From NCBI GenBank assembly GCA_965247015.1, contig CBDFGG010000004.1, positions 1,346,490 through 1,410,489 on the forward strand: a stretch of 64,000 nucleotides of DNA, given 5' to 3'. The notes under the pieces are model-generated. The model was not told where the DNA came from. It made no database searches and saw only the letters and a list, made by a program, of their open reading frames with translations. This stretch comes from JAIXWP01 sp965247015 (lineage in GTDB: Bacteria; Bacteroidota; Bacteroidia; Flavobacteriales_D; Sanyastnellaceae). Shown in pieces: positions 40,767 to 50,513 of this stretch. Both the position numbers and the translations under genes were made by a program. Position 1 is the stretch's first letter; each line of letters opens with the position of its first letter.

Positions 40767-43064
40767 ATGGCAAAAAAGAAACAGAACTACGGTTCATTCA
40801 AAACACAGCTTCGCAAGGAAGTTAGAAGTGTATTTGAAAAGAATGACAGAAAGCCTCTCAACTTTAAGCAAGTCGCATCCGAGCTCGACATCACCGATAG
40901 TGGTGTACGTATGCTCATCAATGATATCTTGGAATTAGAAGCGAAAGAAGGTCAACTAAAAGAAATTGAGCGCGGAAAATTCGTGCTCGCAAAACCAAAG
41001 ATTTTCACAGCACTTGGACGTATCGAAATCAACCGTTTTGGTAAAGGATACGTGTCAGTAGAAGGTGAGGAAAAGGACATCGAGATTCCGAAAGGAGAAA
41101 CCAAGTTCGCACTGCACGGCGATACAGTAGAAATCACTTACAACCCGAGTGCGCGAAGAAAAGAGGGTTCCATTATTCGTGTTGCAGAGCGCGCGCGACG
41201 TGAGTTTGTAGGTGTTATCGAATCAGGCAAGGGCGGTACATTCATGAAGCCTTCGGATAAAAAGATCCACGTGGATTTTTATATCTCGAAAGAGCAAATG
41301 AATGGTGCAAAGGATGGAGATAAAGTTCTTGTTCAGATTTTGGACTGGGACCGTCCGGGAAGCAGCCCATTTGGCCGCGTGCTTCGTGTATTCGGACGTC
41401 CAGGGGATCACCAAGCAGAAATGCACGCTATCATTGCTGAGTTTGGATTGCCTCTGGAATTCAATCGCGGATTGGAGGCATATGCGAATAACATCGATCC
41501 GGGTATTACTCCAAAAGAAATCAAAGCAAGAAGAGATTTTAGAGAAATTCCAACTTTTACCATCGACCCATTTGATGCAAAAGACTTTGATGATGCATTG
41601 AGTATTCAGAAATTAAAGAATGGAAATTATGAGATTGGGGTTCACATCGCAGATGTGAGTTTTTATCTTACTCCAAATAGCCCACTTGAAGCAGAAGCGT
41701 TTGATAGAGCGACATCTGTATATCTTGTAGACCGCACCATTCCCATGCTTCCGGAACGTTTGTCTAACTTCTTATGTTCACTTCGTCCGAATGAAGAAAA
41801 GCTTTGTTTTAGTGCCGTTTTTGAGTTGGATGAGAATGCTGAAATTCACAGCGAGTGGTATGGTCGTACCGTTATTTACAGCGATCGACGATTCACTTAC
41901 GAAGAAGCACAAGAAATTATAGAGGGCGCAGAAGGTGATTTCAAAGAAGAAATACACGTGCTCGATCGACTCGCCAAGAAATTGCGTGAGGAGCGATTTA
42001 AAACGGGTGCCGTTGATTTTAATGGTGAGGAAGTGAAATTCCAATTGGATGAAAAAGGCACTCCTACTGGGGTTTACGTGAAGCGCATGAAGGATTCGAA
42101 TCAGTTGATCGAAGAATTTATGTTGCTTGCAAATAGAAAAGTAGCTGAATTTATTGGCAATCCTAATTTGCCTTTCAACAATACTGCTAAGCCAAAATCA
42201 TTTGTATATCGTATCCACGACGAGCCACTTCCAGAGAAGTTAGAGCAACTTCGAAAGTTTGTGAAGCAACTGGGGTACACCCTTGGAAAGCCTACTGAGA
42301 AGGGCAATGCGAGCATCATCAAAGATTTGATCAAAGCGGTGGAAGGCAAGCCAGAAGAAAGCGTGATCAAAACGATGGCGATTCGTAGTATGGCGAAAGC
42401 GGAATACTCCACTCAGAATGTAGGACACTACGGATTGGCGTTTGATTATTACACACACTTCACTTCGCCTATTCGTCGATATCCTGATGTGATGGTGCAT
42501 CGTTTATTACAGCACTATTTGGACAAAGGAAAGCCGGTAGAAGAGAGTGAATACGAAATGAGATGTCGCCATAGCAGTGCTATGGAAAAGCGTGCTGCTG
42601 AGGCTGAACGCGCCTCAATCAAATACAAGCAAGTAGAATATATGCTTGCTCGCAAAGGACAAGTATTCGAAGGAATTATTTCTGGTCTTGCAGATTGGGG
42701 TATTTATGTAGAAGAAAAAGAATCGAAGTGTGAAGGCTTGATAGCTTTGAATTCGATGATTGAAGATCATTACAGCTTTGATCCAGATCGCTATGTTGTT
42801 TACGGAGCCCGCACGAGACAGGAGTTTCACATGGGAGATACCGTGCATATTGTAGTAGCAGATGGTGATTTGCAACAACGCACATTGGATTATGAGTTGG
42901 CAGATAACCGTCGACCCGAGGGTGGTGCAGCGCGCGAATTAGCAAAGAGTAATCGTAGCGAAGGCGGCGTAGCACAAGCAAGAGCATATGCTCGTTCGGG
43001 CGGAGGCAGCTCTAGAAAAGGCGGAGGAAAGAGTTTCGGCGGCGGCAAGAAAAAACGCCGTTGA
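40767..43064 (+). CDS. rnr: Ribonuclease R
   Basis: This 765-residue 3'-5' exoribonuclease degrades structured RNA and takes part in RNA quality control. It has an N-terminal winged-helix domain (LNFKQVASELDITDSGVRMLINDI, about 25-60), cold-shock OB domains, and the RNB catalytic core with the metal-binding Asp cluster in FTIDPFDAKDFDDALSIQKL and the HIADVSFYL block. The core closes with YTHFTSPIRRYPDVMVHRLL and an S1 domain (GQVFEGIISGLADWGIYVEEKE). The C-terminal tail is Gly/Arg/Lys-rich (SSRKGGGKSFGGGKKKRR), typical of Bacteroidota RNase R. The start at 40767 follows a TATCTTTG box by 4 nt; the earlier in-frame codons would lie upstream of it. Confidence 0.95.
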   Translation: MAKKKQNYGSFKTQLRKEVRSVFEKNDRKPLNFKQVASELDITDSGVRMLINDILELEAKEGQLKEIERGKFVLAKPKIFTALGRIEINRFGKGYVSVEGEEKDIEIPKGETKFALHGDTVEITYNPSARRKEGSIIRVAERARREFVGVIESGKGGTFMKPSDKKIHVDFYISKEQMNGAKDGDKVLVQILDWDRPGSSPFGRVLRVFGRPGDHQAEMHAIIAEFGLPLEFNRGLEAYANNIDPGITPKEIKARRDFREIPTFTIDPFDAKDFDDALSIQKLKNGNYEIGVHIADVSFYLTPNSPLEAEAFDRATSVYLVDRTIPMLPERLSNFLCSLRPNEEKLCFSAVFELDENAEIHSEWYGRTVIYSDRRFTYEEAQEIIEGAEGDFKEEIHVLDRLAKKLREERFKTGAVDFNGEEVKFQLDEKGTPTGVYVKRMKDSNQLIEEFMLLANRKVAEFIGNPNLPFNNTAKPKSFVYRIHDEPLPEKLEQLRKFVKQLGYTLGKPTEKGNASIIKDLIKAVEGKPEESVIKTMAIRSMAKAEYSTQNVGHYGLAFDYYTHFTSPIRRYPDVMVHRLLQHYLDKGKPVEESEYEMRCRHSSAMEKRAAEAERASIKYKQVEYMLARKGQVFEGIISGLADWGIYVEEKESKCEGLIALNSMIEDHYSFDPDRYVVYGARTRQEFHMGDTVHIVVADGDLQQRTLDYELADNRRPEGGAARELAKSNRSEGGVAQARAYARSGGGSSRKGGGKSFGGGKKKRR

Positions 43065-43089
43065 TGAAATAAATTCGGCAAAGAAATAT

Positions 43090-43097
43090 TACATTTG
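43090..43097 (+). promoter_or_regulatory. TAnnTTTG promoter box of tRNA gene
   Basis: TACATTTG, 18 nt before the mature 5' end of the tRNA. Confidence 0.7.
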
Positions 43098-43115
43098 CCG
43101 CCCCTTAAGGGAAAT

Positions 43116-43189
43116 GCGCCTATAGCTCAGTCGGTTAGAGCAACAGACTCATAATCTGTGGGTCCCTGGTTCGAGCCCAGGTGGGCGCA
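43116..43189 (+). tRNA. tRNA with anticodon CAT (elongator Met or lysidine Ile)
   Basis: A full cloverleaf: acceptor GCGCCTA/TGGGCGC (one wobble), D-loop AGCTCAGTCGGTTAGAGC, anticodon stem ACAGA/TCTGT around the loop CTCATAA, and T arm CCTGG-TTCGAGC-CCAGG. The anticodon stem lacks the three G-C pairs of initiator tRNA, so it is elongator Met or the minor Ile tRNA modified by TilS; sequence alone does not settle which. CCA is not encoded. Confidence 0.93.
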
Positions 43190-43191
43190 CT

Positions 43192-43225
43192 AAAAAAGGC
43201 TAATAGAATTCTATTAGCCTTTTTT
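43192..43225. terminator. Perfect 34-bp palindromic terminator
   Basis: AAAAAAGGCTAATAGAA followed at once by its exact complement. It ends the tRNA transcript and includes the stop codon of convergent hipA (43214-43216). Confidence 0.92.
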
Positions 43226-44446
43226 GTTTATCAATATTTTTGAAATCCTATTCTTCGAAGTATTTGATACACCTGCATTTTCAGCGTGGGTGGGCCAATG
43301 ACTGATGGCTTTTTGTACCTCTGTGATTATTTTATTTGCAGTTTTTATTTTGAAATGATCTGCCAATTCAAGTAAATGTGTGGTGGTAGGTTGCTTACTT
43401 TCTCCTGCTACCATCGTGCTATGCATACCATGAGAGGAGCTGGAAAACGTAAGGTCAAACGCAGGAGCAAATTGCCATTCCCCTTTTTCATTCATTAGAA
43501 AAGCAAAGTTCTTGCTGTGATCATCTTTGTTGTGCGCAAGTACATTGAAGCAAGCCAATCTGAAGACCTTGTCGTAAGCAGAGATTTTCTTTTCGAGCTT
43601 GTATGCGCAATCCAATATGTGGCCGTAATCAAGCATGCTCATTCTGAAATCGTCATTCAATAAGCCAGCAACAGAATGAAGGTGCAAACGATTGTTTCCG
43701 ATACGGTCGAATCTTTTTGTTCCGAAATAGGAGCGACCAGATTTGCCTTTAAAAATGCGACATTCACTCATTTCTATTTTGGCCTCTTTAGCCATCAAAT
43801 AATAGGCATATTCAATATGTGCAATGTCTTTCGGGTCGAATGAGGAAGGGAACTTAATAATCCAATGCTCGTAGCCTTTCGGTAATGCCTCAGCACCATA
43901 AATGAGGTGGTTTTTTTTCTGATAAAAGCCCACCTGAATTTTTGGTCTGGCTCCACCAGAAGAACCTCCGAGAGCGTATAACTCTTCAATGATGTCACTC
44001 GATTCTCCTTCAAGAATTTTTCGTGTTGCTTTTGCAATTTTATCTAGCTCTATGATGTTGTCTGATTCAATTGTCGCTTCGCTAGATGGTTGATAAATGA
44101 GGGCCCCCGGACCATTTTTTCCAACAAGGGCAAGACGGTCCAGCATGCTGAAATCGTTGCTGTCAATACCCTTTGCGGCAAGTGCTCTATCAACAAGGAG
44201 ACGCCCCCAGCCATCGGGTAAGGAGTCGGCAAACACACCGAAGAGTCCCTCAAAGGGCGTTGCATTCCCCTTGACAGTTTCATCAGTCAATTTTAACTTA
44301 AAGGGTGAAATCTCAAGGTTTCTTTTTTTGAAAGAATTATCAAAACGAAAGAAAATGGATTTTTCAACGAGCAATAGTTCCCCCACGGGAATTTCTTCTT
44401 TTTCAAATTTAATGAGCACATTTATTTTTTCGACGGCACTGCTCAT
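43214..44446 (-). CDS. hipA: HipA-type Ser/Thr kinase toxin
   Basis: This 410-residue kinase toxin belongs to a type II module. The HipA N-terminal domain carries TPFEGLFGVFADSLPDGWGRLLVDR (about 63-87). The Ser-containing phosphate-binding loop GGSSGGARPK is at about 160-169, the catalytic region NVLAHNKDDHSKNFAF at about 301-316 (D309 probable base), and the metal site APAFDLTFS at about 327-335. HipA proteins phosphorylate a translation target, in E. coli glutamyl-tRNA synthetase, leading to dormancy. The ATG overlaps the hipB stop (TAATG). The module appears intact. Confidence 0.93.
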   Translation of the reverse strand: MSSAVEKINVLIKFEKEEIPVGELLLVEKSIFFRFDNSFKKRNLEISPFKLKLTDETVKGNATPFEGLFGVFADSLPDGWGRLLVDRALAAKGIDSNDFSMLDRLALVGKNGPGALIYQPSSEATIESDNIIELDKIAKATRKILEGESSDIIEELYALGGSSGGARPKIQVGFYQKKNHLIYGAEALPKGYEHWIIKFPSSFDPKDIAHIEYAYYLMAKEAKIEMSECRIFKGKSGRSYFGTKRFDRIGNNRLHLHSVAGLLNDDFRMSMLDYGHILDCAYKLEKKISAYDKVFRLACFNVLAHNKDDHSKNFAFLMNEKGEWQFAPAFDLTFSSSSHGMHSTMVAGESKQPTTTHLLELADHFKIKTANKIITEVQKAISHWPTHAENAGVSNTSKNRISKILINKKG

Positions 44447-44730
44447 TACTTAGTGTTTTTGCTAAAATACTTTTCTACTTCGGATAAATCATCTTGCTTA
44501 AAAATGACGTCGAAATCTTTTAGCCTATCGTAAAGATCAGCAAGCAGGCAAAGCGATTCAAGAGATATCTGCCCTGTCGTTTCAAATCGTTTCAAGCTTC
44601 CGAGTGAAACTCCCGAGCGAAGTGCGGCTTCAGATTGTGAATAGCCTGATTTCTTTCGAATAAGCTTGTGCTTTTCAGCCAACATGCTCATTACATCTGT
44701 TGGTTTTTTATCAATAGAATACCGATTCAT
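44446..44730 (-). CDS. hipB: HipB-type XRE antitoxin
   Basis: This 94-residue DNA-binding antitoxin has an XRE helix-turn-helix (LIRKKSGYSQSEAALRSGVSLGSLKRFETTGQISLESLCLLADLYDRL, about 23-70). It neutralises HipA and represses the operon. AT-rich sites immediately upstream (44735-44787) include inverted copies of TAATATATTAT that are candidate operators. A start codon earlier than 44730 is not supported. Confidence 0.85.
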   Translation of the reverse strand: MNRYSIDKKPTDVMSMLAEKHKLIRKKSGYSQSEAALRSGVSLGSLKRFETTGQISLESLCLLADLYDRLKDFDVIFKQDDLSEVEKYFSKNTK

Positions 44731-44734
44731 ATGG

Positions 44735-44787
44735 CTAATATATTATACAAATATACTCAAACAACTATATATTGGATAATATATTAA
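44735..44787. promoter_or_regulatory. Inverted TAATATATTAT pair upstream of hipB
   Basis: CTAATATATTATA (44735) and ATAATATATTAAC (44775) are inverted copies 40 bp apart, suiting cooperative binding of a HipB dimer pair. Confidence 0.5.
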
Positions 44788-44803
44788 CCACTATGAATTT
44801 AAT

Positions 44804-47800
44804 TTAGCTTTTCACAAACTGAATAAACATTGGTGTTGGTCTGTTGAATCGGATAATATAAGTACCTGGTGCGAGTGCATCAAGTTGAATAGTGTTGCGT
44901 TGAGATGATAGAGTGGCGGTCAAAACTATTCTTCCGGCAAGGTCTAACACTGCTATTTGCTCCTTTTCAGAAATAGTTTCAGTGAATTCAATTATCAATT
45001 GATCCCGCGCTGGGTTTGGAAAAACGGTCAAGTTATCAGTTAAAACAATTACTTCATTCATGCCAACAACACAATCTACTGTGATGCTGAATGGGTTGCC
45101 CTCACAGCCACTTGCGTTAGTTTCTATCACACCAACATCACCGTAGGATCCATTGAAATCAATAATTACTTCAGCCGAACCTTGGCCGCTGATAATTTGC
45201 GCTCCTACGGGAATCGTCCAATTGTATGTGCTGCCGGTGGTGAGGTCCACGCTGTATGTTGCTACTCCATCCGCACAATCGAGCAAAGTAGGGCCATTGA
45301 TATTCGTAATATCTGAAGGAATTGGCAAAGTGCTGATCGCGATAACATTTGATGGGCTCGAGCAATTAGCGTCAATTTCTAATTGATAGCCCCCAGCCTG
45401 CGTTACGATTAATGAAGTTCCGTTTGCATTTGGAATTATATCACCATTAAATAGCCATTGATAATTCACCGTTGGAATAGGTGTCACATTTAGTGTAGCA
45501 CTGCCTCCTTCGCAGATGGCTGTTTGCGTCGATGTTATGATGGGTGTTACAATTTCTTGAACGGTGATGCTAATGTTTTGAGAAACCGAACAACCATTCG
45601 GTAGTTCCGAGATGGCTGTATAAGTAGTCGTTTCACTCGGTGTAAATGAGACTTCATCAACGACATTGTTATTCCAAGTAATCGTTCCGTCGCTGCTGGC
45701 ATCGAGCACCACGCTCTCACCCGCACAAATTGCAGTGGTACTTGCCGTGATTTCGAGTGATGGAAGTGGTAGCACGCTAATTTGTAATGGATCACTCGTA
45801 GAAGAACAATTGCCATTGAAAGCAGTGACGGTAATATTCTGTTCGTCTGAAATGGAAATAGTATTATTTGTACTTCCTGTGCTCCATATAAAGTTTTGTC
45901 CGCCGGTTGCCGTAAGGGTTACAGAGCCACCCTGACAAAAGAATACACTACTTTGAGGTGTGATGACTGGTGTAGGAGTTTCATTAAACAAAATGTTTAC
46001 GGGAACTGATGTGGCAATACAACCATTGATATCAGTAATCGTAACAGTAAATGTTCCCGATGAATTGACAACGATGCTAGAGGTGCTTTCATCGGTATTC
46101 CAAGAAAAAGTATTTCCGTTTGAAGCGGTAAGTATGGTCGATTGACCTGAACATAAGGCAAATCCGTTTGAACTAGAGATGACTGGAGTGGATGCTTGGG
46201 TAATGGTCACGAGGGCAGTGTTATCAAGGTTTCCGATTCCACAACCTGGTTGAGATGCTTGTATAGTGATGACATTGTTTCCAATAGTTAAGTCGTCAAC
46301 GTCAACGTTCCATATCAATGTTCCGGGACCTTGTTGTGTATTGCTGATTACAGTGCCGCCGAGCAATGGCTGATATTGTGTGCCGGGTTGAGCATTGCTT
46401 ATTTGTATCGACACTACATTGTCTGAGCTGCATGCGCTGCCGCCCTGCACCGGTAATGATGTGTCCAAAGTAGTAAAGTAATAAACTGTCACGGGCGCCC
46501 TTGGTCCTTCGCATCCATTGTTGATGACAGAAACATAATAAGTTGTTGTAGCACTGACATTATTTACGGTAAATGTTGAGGCAGTTTGATTCGCTATTGG
46601 GCTTCCCCCCGTAGGAGCAATGTACCAGCGATAGCTGCCTCCAGAAGGCGCGCCACTGGCGGTAAGTGTGGCATTTCCACTTTGACAAACAAAAGCGTCA
46701 ATGGTAGAAGGAGCTTCTGGGAATTCATTGATGACTACCGTCACGGGCTGGGGCTCGGAGGTACATCCGTTCACCGTTACTTCTAAATTATAAACCCCAT
46801 CTTGTAGTCCCGCTTGTGCATTATTGATCACGGGAGGATTTTGTTCTGTTGAGGTGAAATTATTTGGCCCGGTCCATTGATAGGTAGCGCCAGGAAAATT
46901 GAAGGTGGATAATGTAATATTTCCTTGTCCGTCGCAGAATGCAGGAGGTCCGAATGCTACACTTTCATTATTGAATAAAGTAGAAATCTCGCTTTGATTG
47001 AGCGCTCTTGCATACACGCGTACTTGATCGATGTCACCGCGATAATCAATTGCTCCAAGTCCATTGCTTTGTCTTCCTATTTGTAAGTTATTTCCATTTA
47101 CCGGAATATTACCACTTTGGTTTAGTGTTCCTGTTAGGACACCATTTTGATAAATGCGCAACTGCGCGCCATTGTAGGTACACACGATATGATGCCATTG
47201 AAGCAACGGAACATTGGTATTACTATTTAAGAAATTACTTCCGTTGATTCTCCATCGCACGGGGTTTTGCGGATTGGATGCGTTGAAGCCGTCGAGAGCC
47301 ATATACATTCCCGAGCCGCCCCATTTATTGAATAGTGGAGTTTGTTCGCCAAAGAAAGATTGCGTTTGTCGCACCCACATACTGATGGTTACCTGATTGG
47401 TGATAGCATTAATAGCTGCAGGGTTTCCTGCGTCGACGTAAGCTCCTACTCCAATATTGATGGCCTCATTTTCATTTCCATTTCTATCTGTAGTATAAAA
47501 GCTAGGCCCTCCTTGCACCGTTCCATTAATGTTATTACCACTTTGATCTGTGAGGTTTCCATTCATTCTGTATAAAAGAACAAGGTCAGAAATCAAGTCT
47601 ACCGGTGGATTGAGAGGATTAATGACAGTAGCGCTAACAGTAGTTCGTGGACTTTCGCACCCATTTGCATCTACAATAGCAACATAATAATCTTGCGAAA
47701 CGGTGAGCGCAGGTGTTGTAAAGTTCGACTCGTTGGCACCGCTAATAGGCGTACCTCCCGTTGGTGTGAGGTACCAGTTGTAAGAGCTCACATTTCCAAT

Positions 47801-50416
47801 AGAAGATGCACCAATGGTCACTTCCCCAGAAAGGCATACGCTGCTATTGATCGCTGATGGTGCGGTTGGAATAGGAAGCACCGTGATGTTGGAAGGAACT
47901 GTTATTACTCTTTCGCACCCGCTGATGAGTGATGTGGCAACAAATTCGAATGTGATGCCCACACTTAGTGCTCCCGAAGTAAAGGTCAAAGTATCACCTG
48001 TACCATTTTGAGCATTGCCAATAAAAGAAAGGTTCTGAGCATTTCTCAAGCGGTAGGCTACTCCTGGTTGAGAGTTGATGAGTCGTAGATTAACTGTGGA
48101 TCCCTCACAAAGCGAACCGCCGTCTGTCGTTACTGCAAGGGGCTCTGGTTGCTCCATCACTAGGCTTGCGAGTTCATGGTCTGTGATAGCACGATTATAA
48201 ATTCTAAAATCGTCCAGAATTCCATTGAGATATCCATCGGAAGCCCAATTACTGCGGCCAATGTAACAAAGTGTACGAACTATATTTTGTGGGTATAATT
48301 GAGGGCCTTGATTGACAAGCACACCGTTTACATACAATCGACCTACACCATTTTCAAATACAAAACCGAGATGCACCCATTGGTTCAGCGCTATTGCATT
48401 CGGAGCAGTGATAACGGTGCTAGGAGTTGTACCATTATAAGTCTGCAAAGCTGGTCTTCCAATTGTTCCGTTGGTAGCGGCAAGAAGCACATTATTGTTT
48501 CCACTGGTGATTCCAAAATCCATTATACGTGACCAGGAATTGAATGAAGATGGGCGCACCCATGACCCGATGGAAAAGTTTCCACCGTTAAAATAAACGC
48601 CATCCGGAGCATCAATGAATCCATTGGTGCCGTTGAGGCGCAGAGCGCTAGAAGGTTCATCAAATCGATTCAAATCACTCGTAACCCCACCTTGGATTGT
48701 TGCGTTGAGTCCATTTCCACTAACATCATTGGTGTTTCCATTCATGGGATAATGAACAACGAGGCCGCTACCTACCGATAGAGGCAATGACGCAACTTCT
48801 CCGAACCCGATTGGAAACACGGAAAGACTAACGTTCGTGGAAAGAGAAACCGAACAACCATTCTGTTCTATCTGCACATCATAGACCCCGACACTGCTTT
48901 CATTGATATTGCTAATCGTAGATGTGTTTCCATTTCCCGAATGATCGTTCGGTCCTGTCCAGGAATAAGTAGCTCCAGCTATTGTAGGTGCGGTCAGTAC
49001 AACGCTTGATCCTGAACACGCGCTAACGTTTGGACTTAACACATCTAGTTGAAGCAAAGGAAAACGAGTGGACGCAGGACCAAGATCGTTCCATCTTCCT
49101 GCAGCTGTTATTTCTCCAAAATCTTCATTATTGCTAGCATTGTTCGGTTCTCCCTGTGCCCAATTGACGTAGGTAAGGGCTGTATTATCTGGATAGGTGA
49201 ATACTCCTTCAGTTGTGGCATCATTAAGCCCGAAGAAGGCAAATGTTGTGGTTAAATTATTTGCGACAAGTATGTTTTCGGAAACATCAGATATGGATGC
49301 AAGTCTTCCACCATTGGCTATACATGCAGCTGAACTATTGACCCACGTTTGAGCAGTAAGCCCGAGATAGAAGTTTTTATTATTCACTTTCCCGATGTAA
49401 CGAAACTGTGCAGGGTTGGGAATATTTCCGATAATACCTGTAATAGCAATATCCGCGCTGCCGGCCGAAGCGGCGCCGAGAGCTGTACTGACCACACGTA
49501 ATTTGTATCCTGATCCTGATGGAACTCCATCAGGAATAGTGGCAGTTAATACCCCAGAAGAAGTGGATGACACTCTCGCTAAATCAATGGGGAAAGTAAA
49601 GCTACCTGTGCTATTAGATAGTTGAAGAACAAATTCGTTTTCAGGAAAAATTAATCCCGACGCTGTATAATTCACTGATATATCACTACCCGCACAAATG
49701 GAAGTTGTACTAACAGAGGTAATATCGACAGTTGCACCATTTGTGGATGCGAGCTCAGCAATTTCACTAGCAGTCAGCACACGATTATAGAAGCGCACAT
49801 CATCTACTCTTCCAAAAAGCCAGGAGTTGTTGTTTTGATTCACCACATTACCGCCAATATTGGTGGTCGTGGAATTGGTTCCGAGTGTATAGTTACCATT
49901 GGCACTGATCACAAGCACTCCATTGAGATATGCTGCTATTCCAGTAGTACTTGTTGTAATGGCGAGGTGCTGCCATGTATTAGCGCTCGCAGTGAATGGC
50001 ACATCAATAAATCCATTGGGATGGAAAATGGCAATGCGGTTAGGGGCGGTGTAAAATCCTGTTTCTAAAATGTTGTCTTGCCCTACTAAGCTCATACCGC
50101 TATTGAGGGCATTTAAACTAAACCAATAGGACATGGTAAATGCAGTACGTCCATTAAATAGAGGGGTAGCAAAATTGAGCATACCAGCTTCATTCGAACC
50201 ATTGAAATATGTCGCTGCAGATTGCACCATGTGTCTATTCGGGCTCGGGGCAACACCACCGGATGATGGCGTTGCATTATTACCATTGCCTGAAATATCG
50301 ACGCCATTTCCATTCATGGGGAGGTGAGCAATGAGACCCGTATTCAACTGGCCAAAATTGAGCAAGGAAATTAGACAAAAGGCTCCTGCCCAAATCATGC
50401 GGATAATAGTATTCAT
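44804..50416 (-). CDS. Giant LamG/C-type-lectin adhesin with T9SS type A sorting domain
   Basis: This 1,870-residue exported protein has a signal peptide (about 1-22, ending LNFGQ). Three LamG domains begin at GLIAHLPMNGNGVDISGNGNNA (about 27), GLVVHYPMNGNTNDVSGNGLNA (about 550) and VLLYRMNGNLTDQSGNNINGT (about 945). Between the first two is a C-type-lectin domain (KNFYLGLTAQTWVNSSAACIANGGRLASI ... WAQGEPNNASNNEDFGE ... GRWNDL, about 345-455). A long run of Ig/PKD-like modules follows, rich in the pattern C-x-G-x-x-x-x-L-x-A. The tail is LTVFPNPARDQLII ... VLDLAGRIVLTATL ... LAPGTYIIRF ... FIQFVKS. LamG and lectin domains point to glycan binding at the surface. Two copies of the 16-bp palindrome are inside (45586 and 48937). 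Confidence 0.92.
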   Translation of the reverse strand: MNTIIRMIWAGAFCLISLLNFGQLNTGLIAHLPMNGNGVDISGNGNNATPSSGGVAPSPNRHMVQSAATYFNGSNEAGMLNFATPLFNGRTAFTMSYWFSLNALNSGMSLVGQDNILETGFYTAPNRIAIFHPNGFIDVPFTASANTWQHLAITTSTTGIAAYLNGVLVISANGNYTLGTNSTTTNIGGNVVNQNNNSWLFGRVDDVRFYNRVLTASEIAELASTNGATVDITSVSTTSICAGSDISVNYTASGLIFPENEFVLQLSNSTGSFTFPIDLARVSSTSSGVLTATIPDGVPSGSGYKLRVVSTALGAASAGSADIAITGIIGNIPNPAQFRYIGKVNNKNFYLGLTAQTWVNSSAACIANGGRLASISDVSENILVANNLTTTFAFFGLNDATTEGVFTYPDNTALTYVNWAQGEPNNASNNEDFGEITAAGRWNDLGPASTRFPLLQLDVLSPNVSACSGSSVVLTAPTIAGATYSWTGPNDHSGNGNTSTISNINESSVGVYDVQIEQNGCSVSLSTNVSLSVFPIGFGEVASLPLSVGSGLVVHYPMNGNTNDVSGNGLNATIQGGVTSDLNRFDEPSSALRLNGTNGFIDAPDGVYFNGGNFSIGSWVRPSSFNSWSRIMDFGITSGNNNVLLAATNGTIGRPALQTYNGTTPSTVITAPNAIALNQWVHLGFVFENGVGRLYVNGVLVNQGPQLYPQNIVRTLCYIGRSNWASDGYLNGILDDFRIYNRAITDHELASLVMEQPEPLAVTTDGGSLCEGSTVNLRLINSQPGVAYRLRNAQNLSFIGNAQNGTGDTLTFTSGALSVGITFEFVATSLISGCERVITVPSNITVLPIPTAPSAINSSVCLSGEVTIGASSIGNVSSYNWYLTPTGGTPISGANESNFTTPALTVSQDYYVAIVDANGCESPRTTVSATVINPLNPPVDLISDLVLLYRMNGNLTDQSGNNINGTVQGGPSFYTTDRNGNENEAINIGVGAYVDAGNPAAINAITNQVTISMWVRQTQSFFGEQTPLFNKWGGSGMYMALDGFNASNPQNPVRWRINGSNFLNSNTNVPLLQWHHIVCTYNGAQLRIYQNGVLTGTLNQSGNIPVNGNNLQIGRQSNGLGAIDYRGDIDQVRVYARALNQSEISTLFNNESVAFGPPAFCDGQGNITLSTFNFPGATYQWTGPNNFTSTEQNPPVINNAQAGLQDGVYNLEVTVNGCTSEPQPVTVVINEFPEAPSTIDAFVCQSGNATLTASGAPSGGSYRWYIAPTGGSPIANQTASTFTVNNVSATTTYYVSVINNGCEGPRAPVTVYYFTTLDTSLPVQGGSACSSDNVVSIQISNAQPGTQYQPLLGGTVISNTQQGPGTLIWNVDVDDLTIGNNVITIQASQPGCGIGNLDNTALVTITQASTPVISSSNGFALCSGQSTILTASNGNTFSWNTDESTSSIVVNSSGTFTVTITDINGCIATSVPVNILFNETPTPVITPQSSVFFCQGGSVTLTATGGQNFIWSTGSTNNTISISDEQNITVTAFNGNCSSTSDPLQISVLPLPSLEITASTTAICAGESVVLDASSDGTITWNNNVVDEVSFTPSETTTYTAISELPNGCSVSQNISITVQEIVTPIITSTQTAICEGGSATLNVTPIPTVNYQWLFNGDIIPNANGTSLIVTQAGGYQLEIDANCSSPSNVIAISTLPIPSDITNINGPTLLDCADGVATYSVDLTTGSTYNWTIPVGAQIISGQGSAEVIIDFNGSYGDVGVIETNASGCEGNPFSITVDCVVGMNEVIVLTDNLTVFPNPARDQLIIEFTETISEKEQIAVLDLAGRIVLTATLSSQRNTIQLDALAPGTYIIRFNRPTPMFIQFVKS
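45586..45601. repeat. CCGAAYRNNYRTTCGG palindrome, copy 10
   Basis: CCGAA-CAACCA-TTCGG; on the coding (minus) strand it is P-N-G-C-S, as in copies 1 and 5. A one-mismatch copy (TTCTG right arm) lies at 48850. Confidence 0.7.
48937..48952. repeat. CCGAAYRNNYRTTCGG palindrome, copy 11
   Basis: CCGAA-TGATCG-TTCGG; on the coding strand it reads P-N-D-H-S. Confidence 0.7.
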
Positions 50417-50464
50417 GCGATCAAAATTATGATCCGCAATATGTTAACGCCAACTGAAAACACC

Positions 50465-50501
50465 TTGCACTTATGTTGCAATTGTCATAACTATTGTTGC
50501 A
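50465..50501. promoter_or_regulatory. Three phased TTGCA direct repeats upstream of the adhesin
   Basis: TTGCA at 50465, 50476 and 50497: spacings of 11 and 21 bp, one and two helical turns. Direct repeats on one face suit an AraC-type regulator such as the hybrid kinase encoded next door. Confidence 0.5.
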
Positions 50502-50513
50502 TTTACCGAGGCT

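Noticed and set aside
3848..48952. CCGAAYRNNYRTTCGG as plain LexA (SOS) boxes
   Set aside because: The pattern overlaps the Bacillus LexA consensus, but 11 of 13 copies are inside genes far from promoters and two are terminators; no SOS genes are present.
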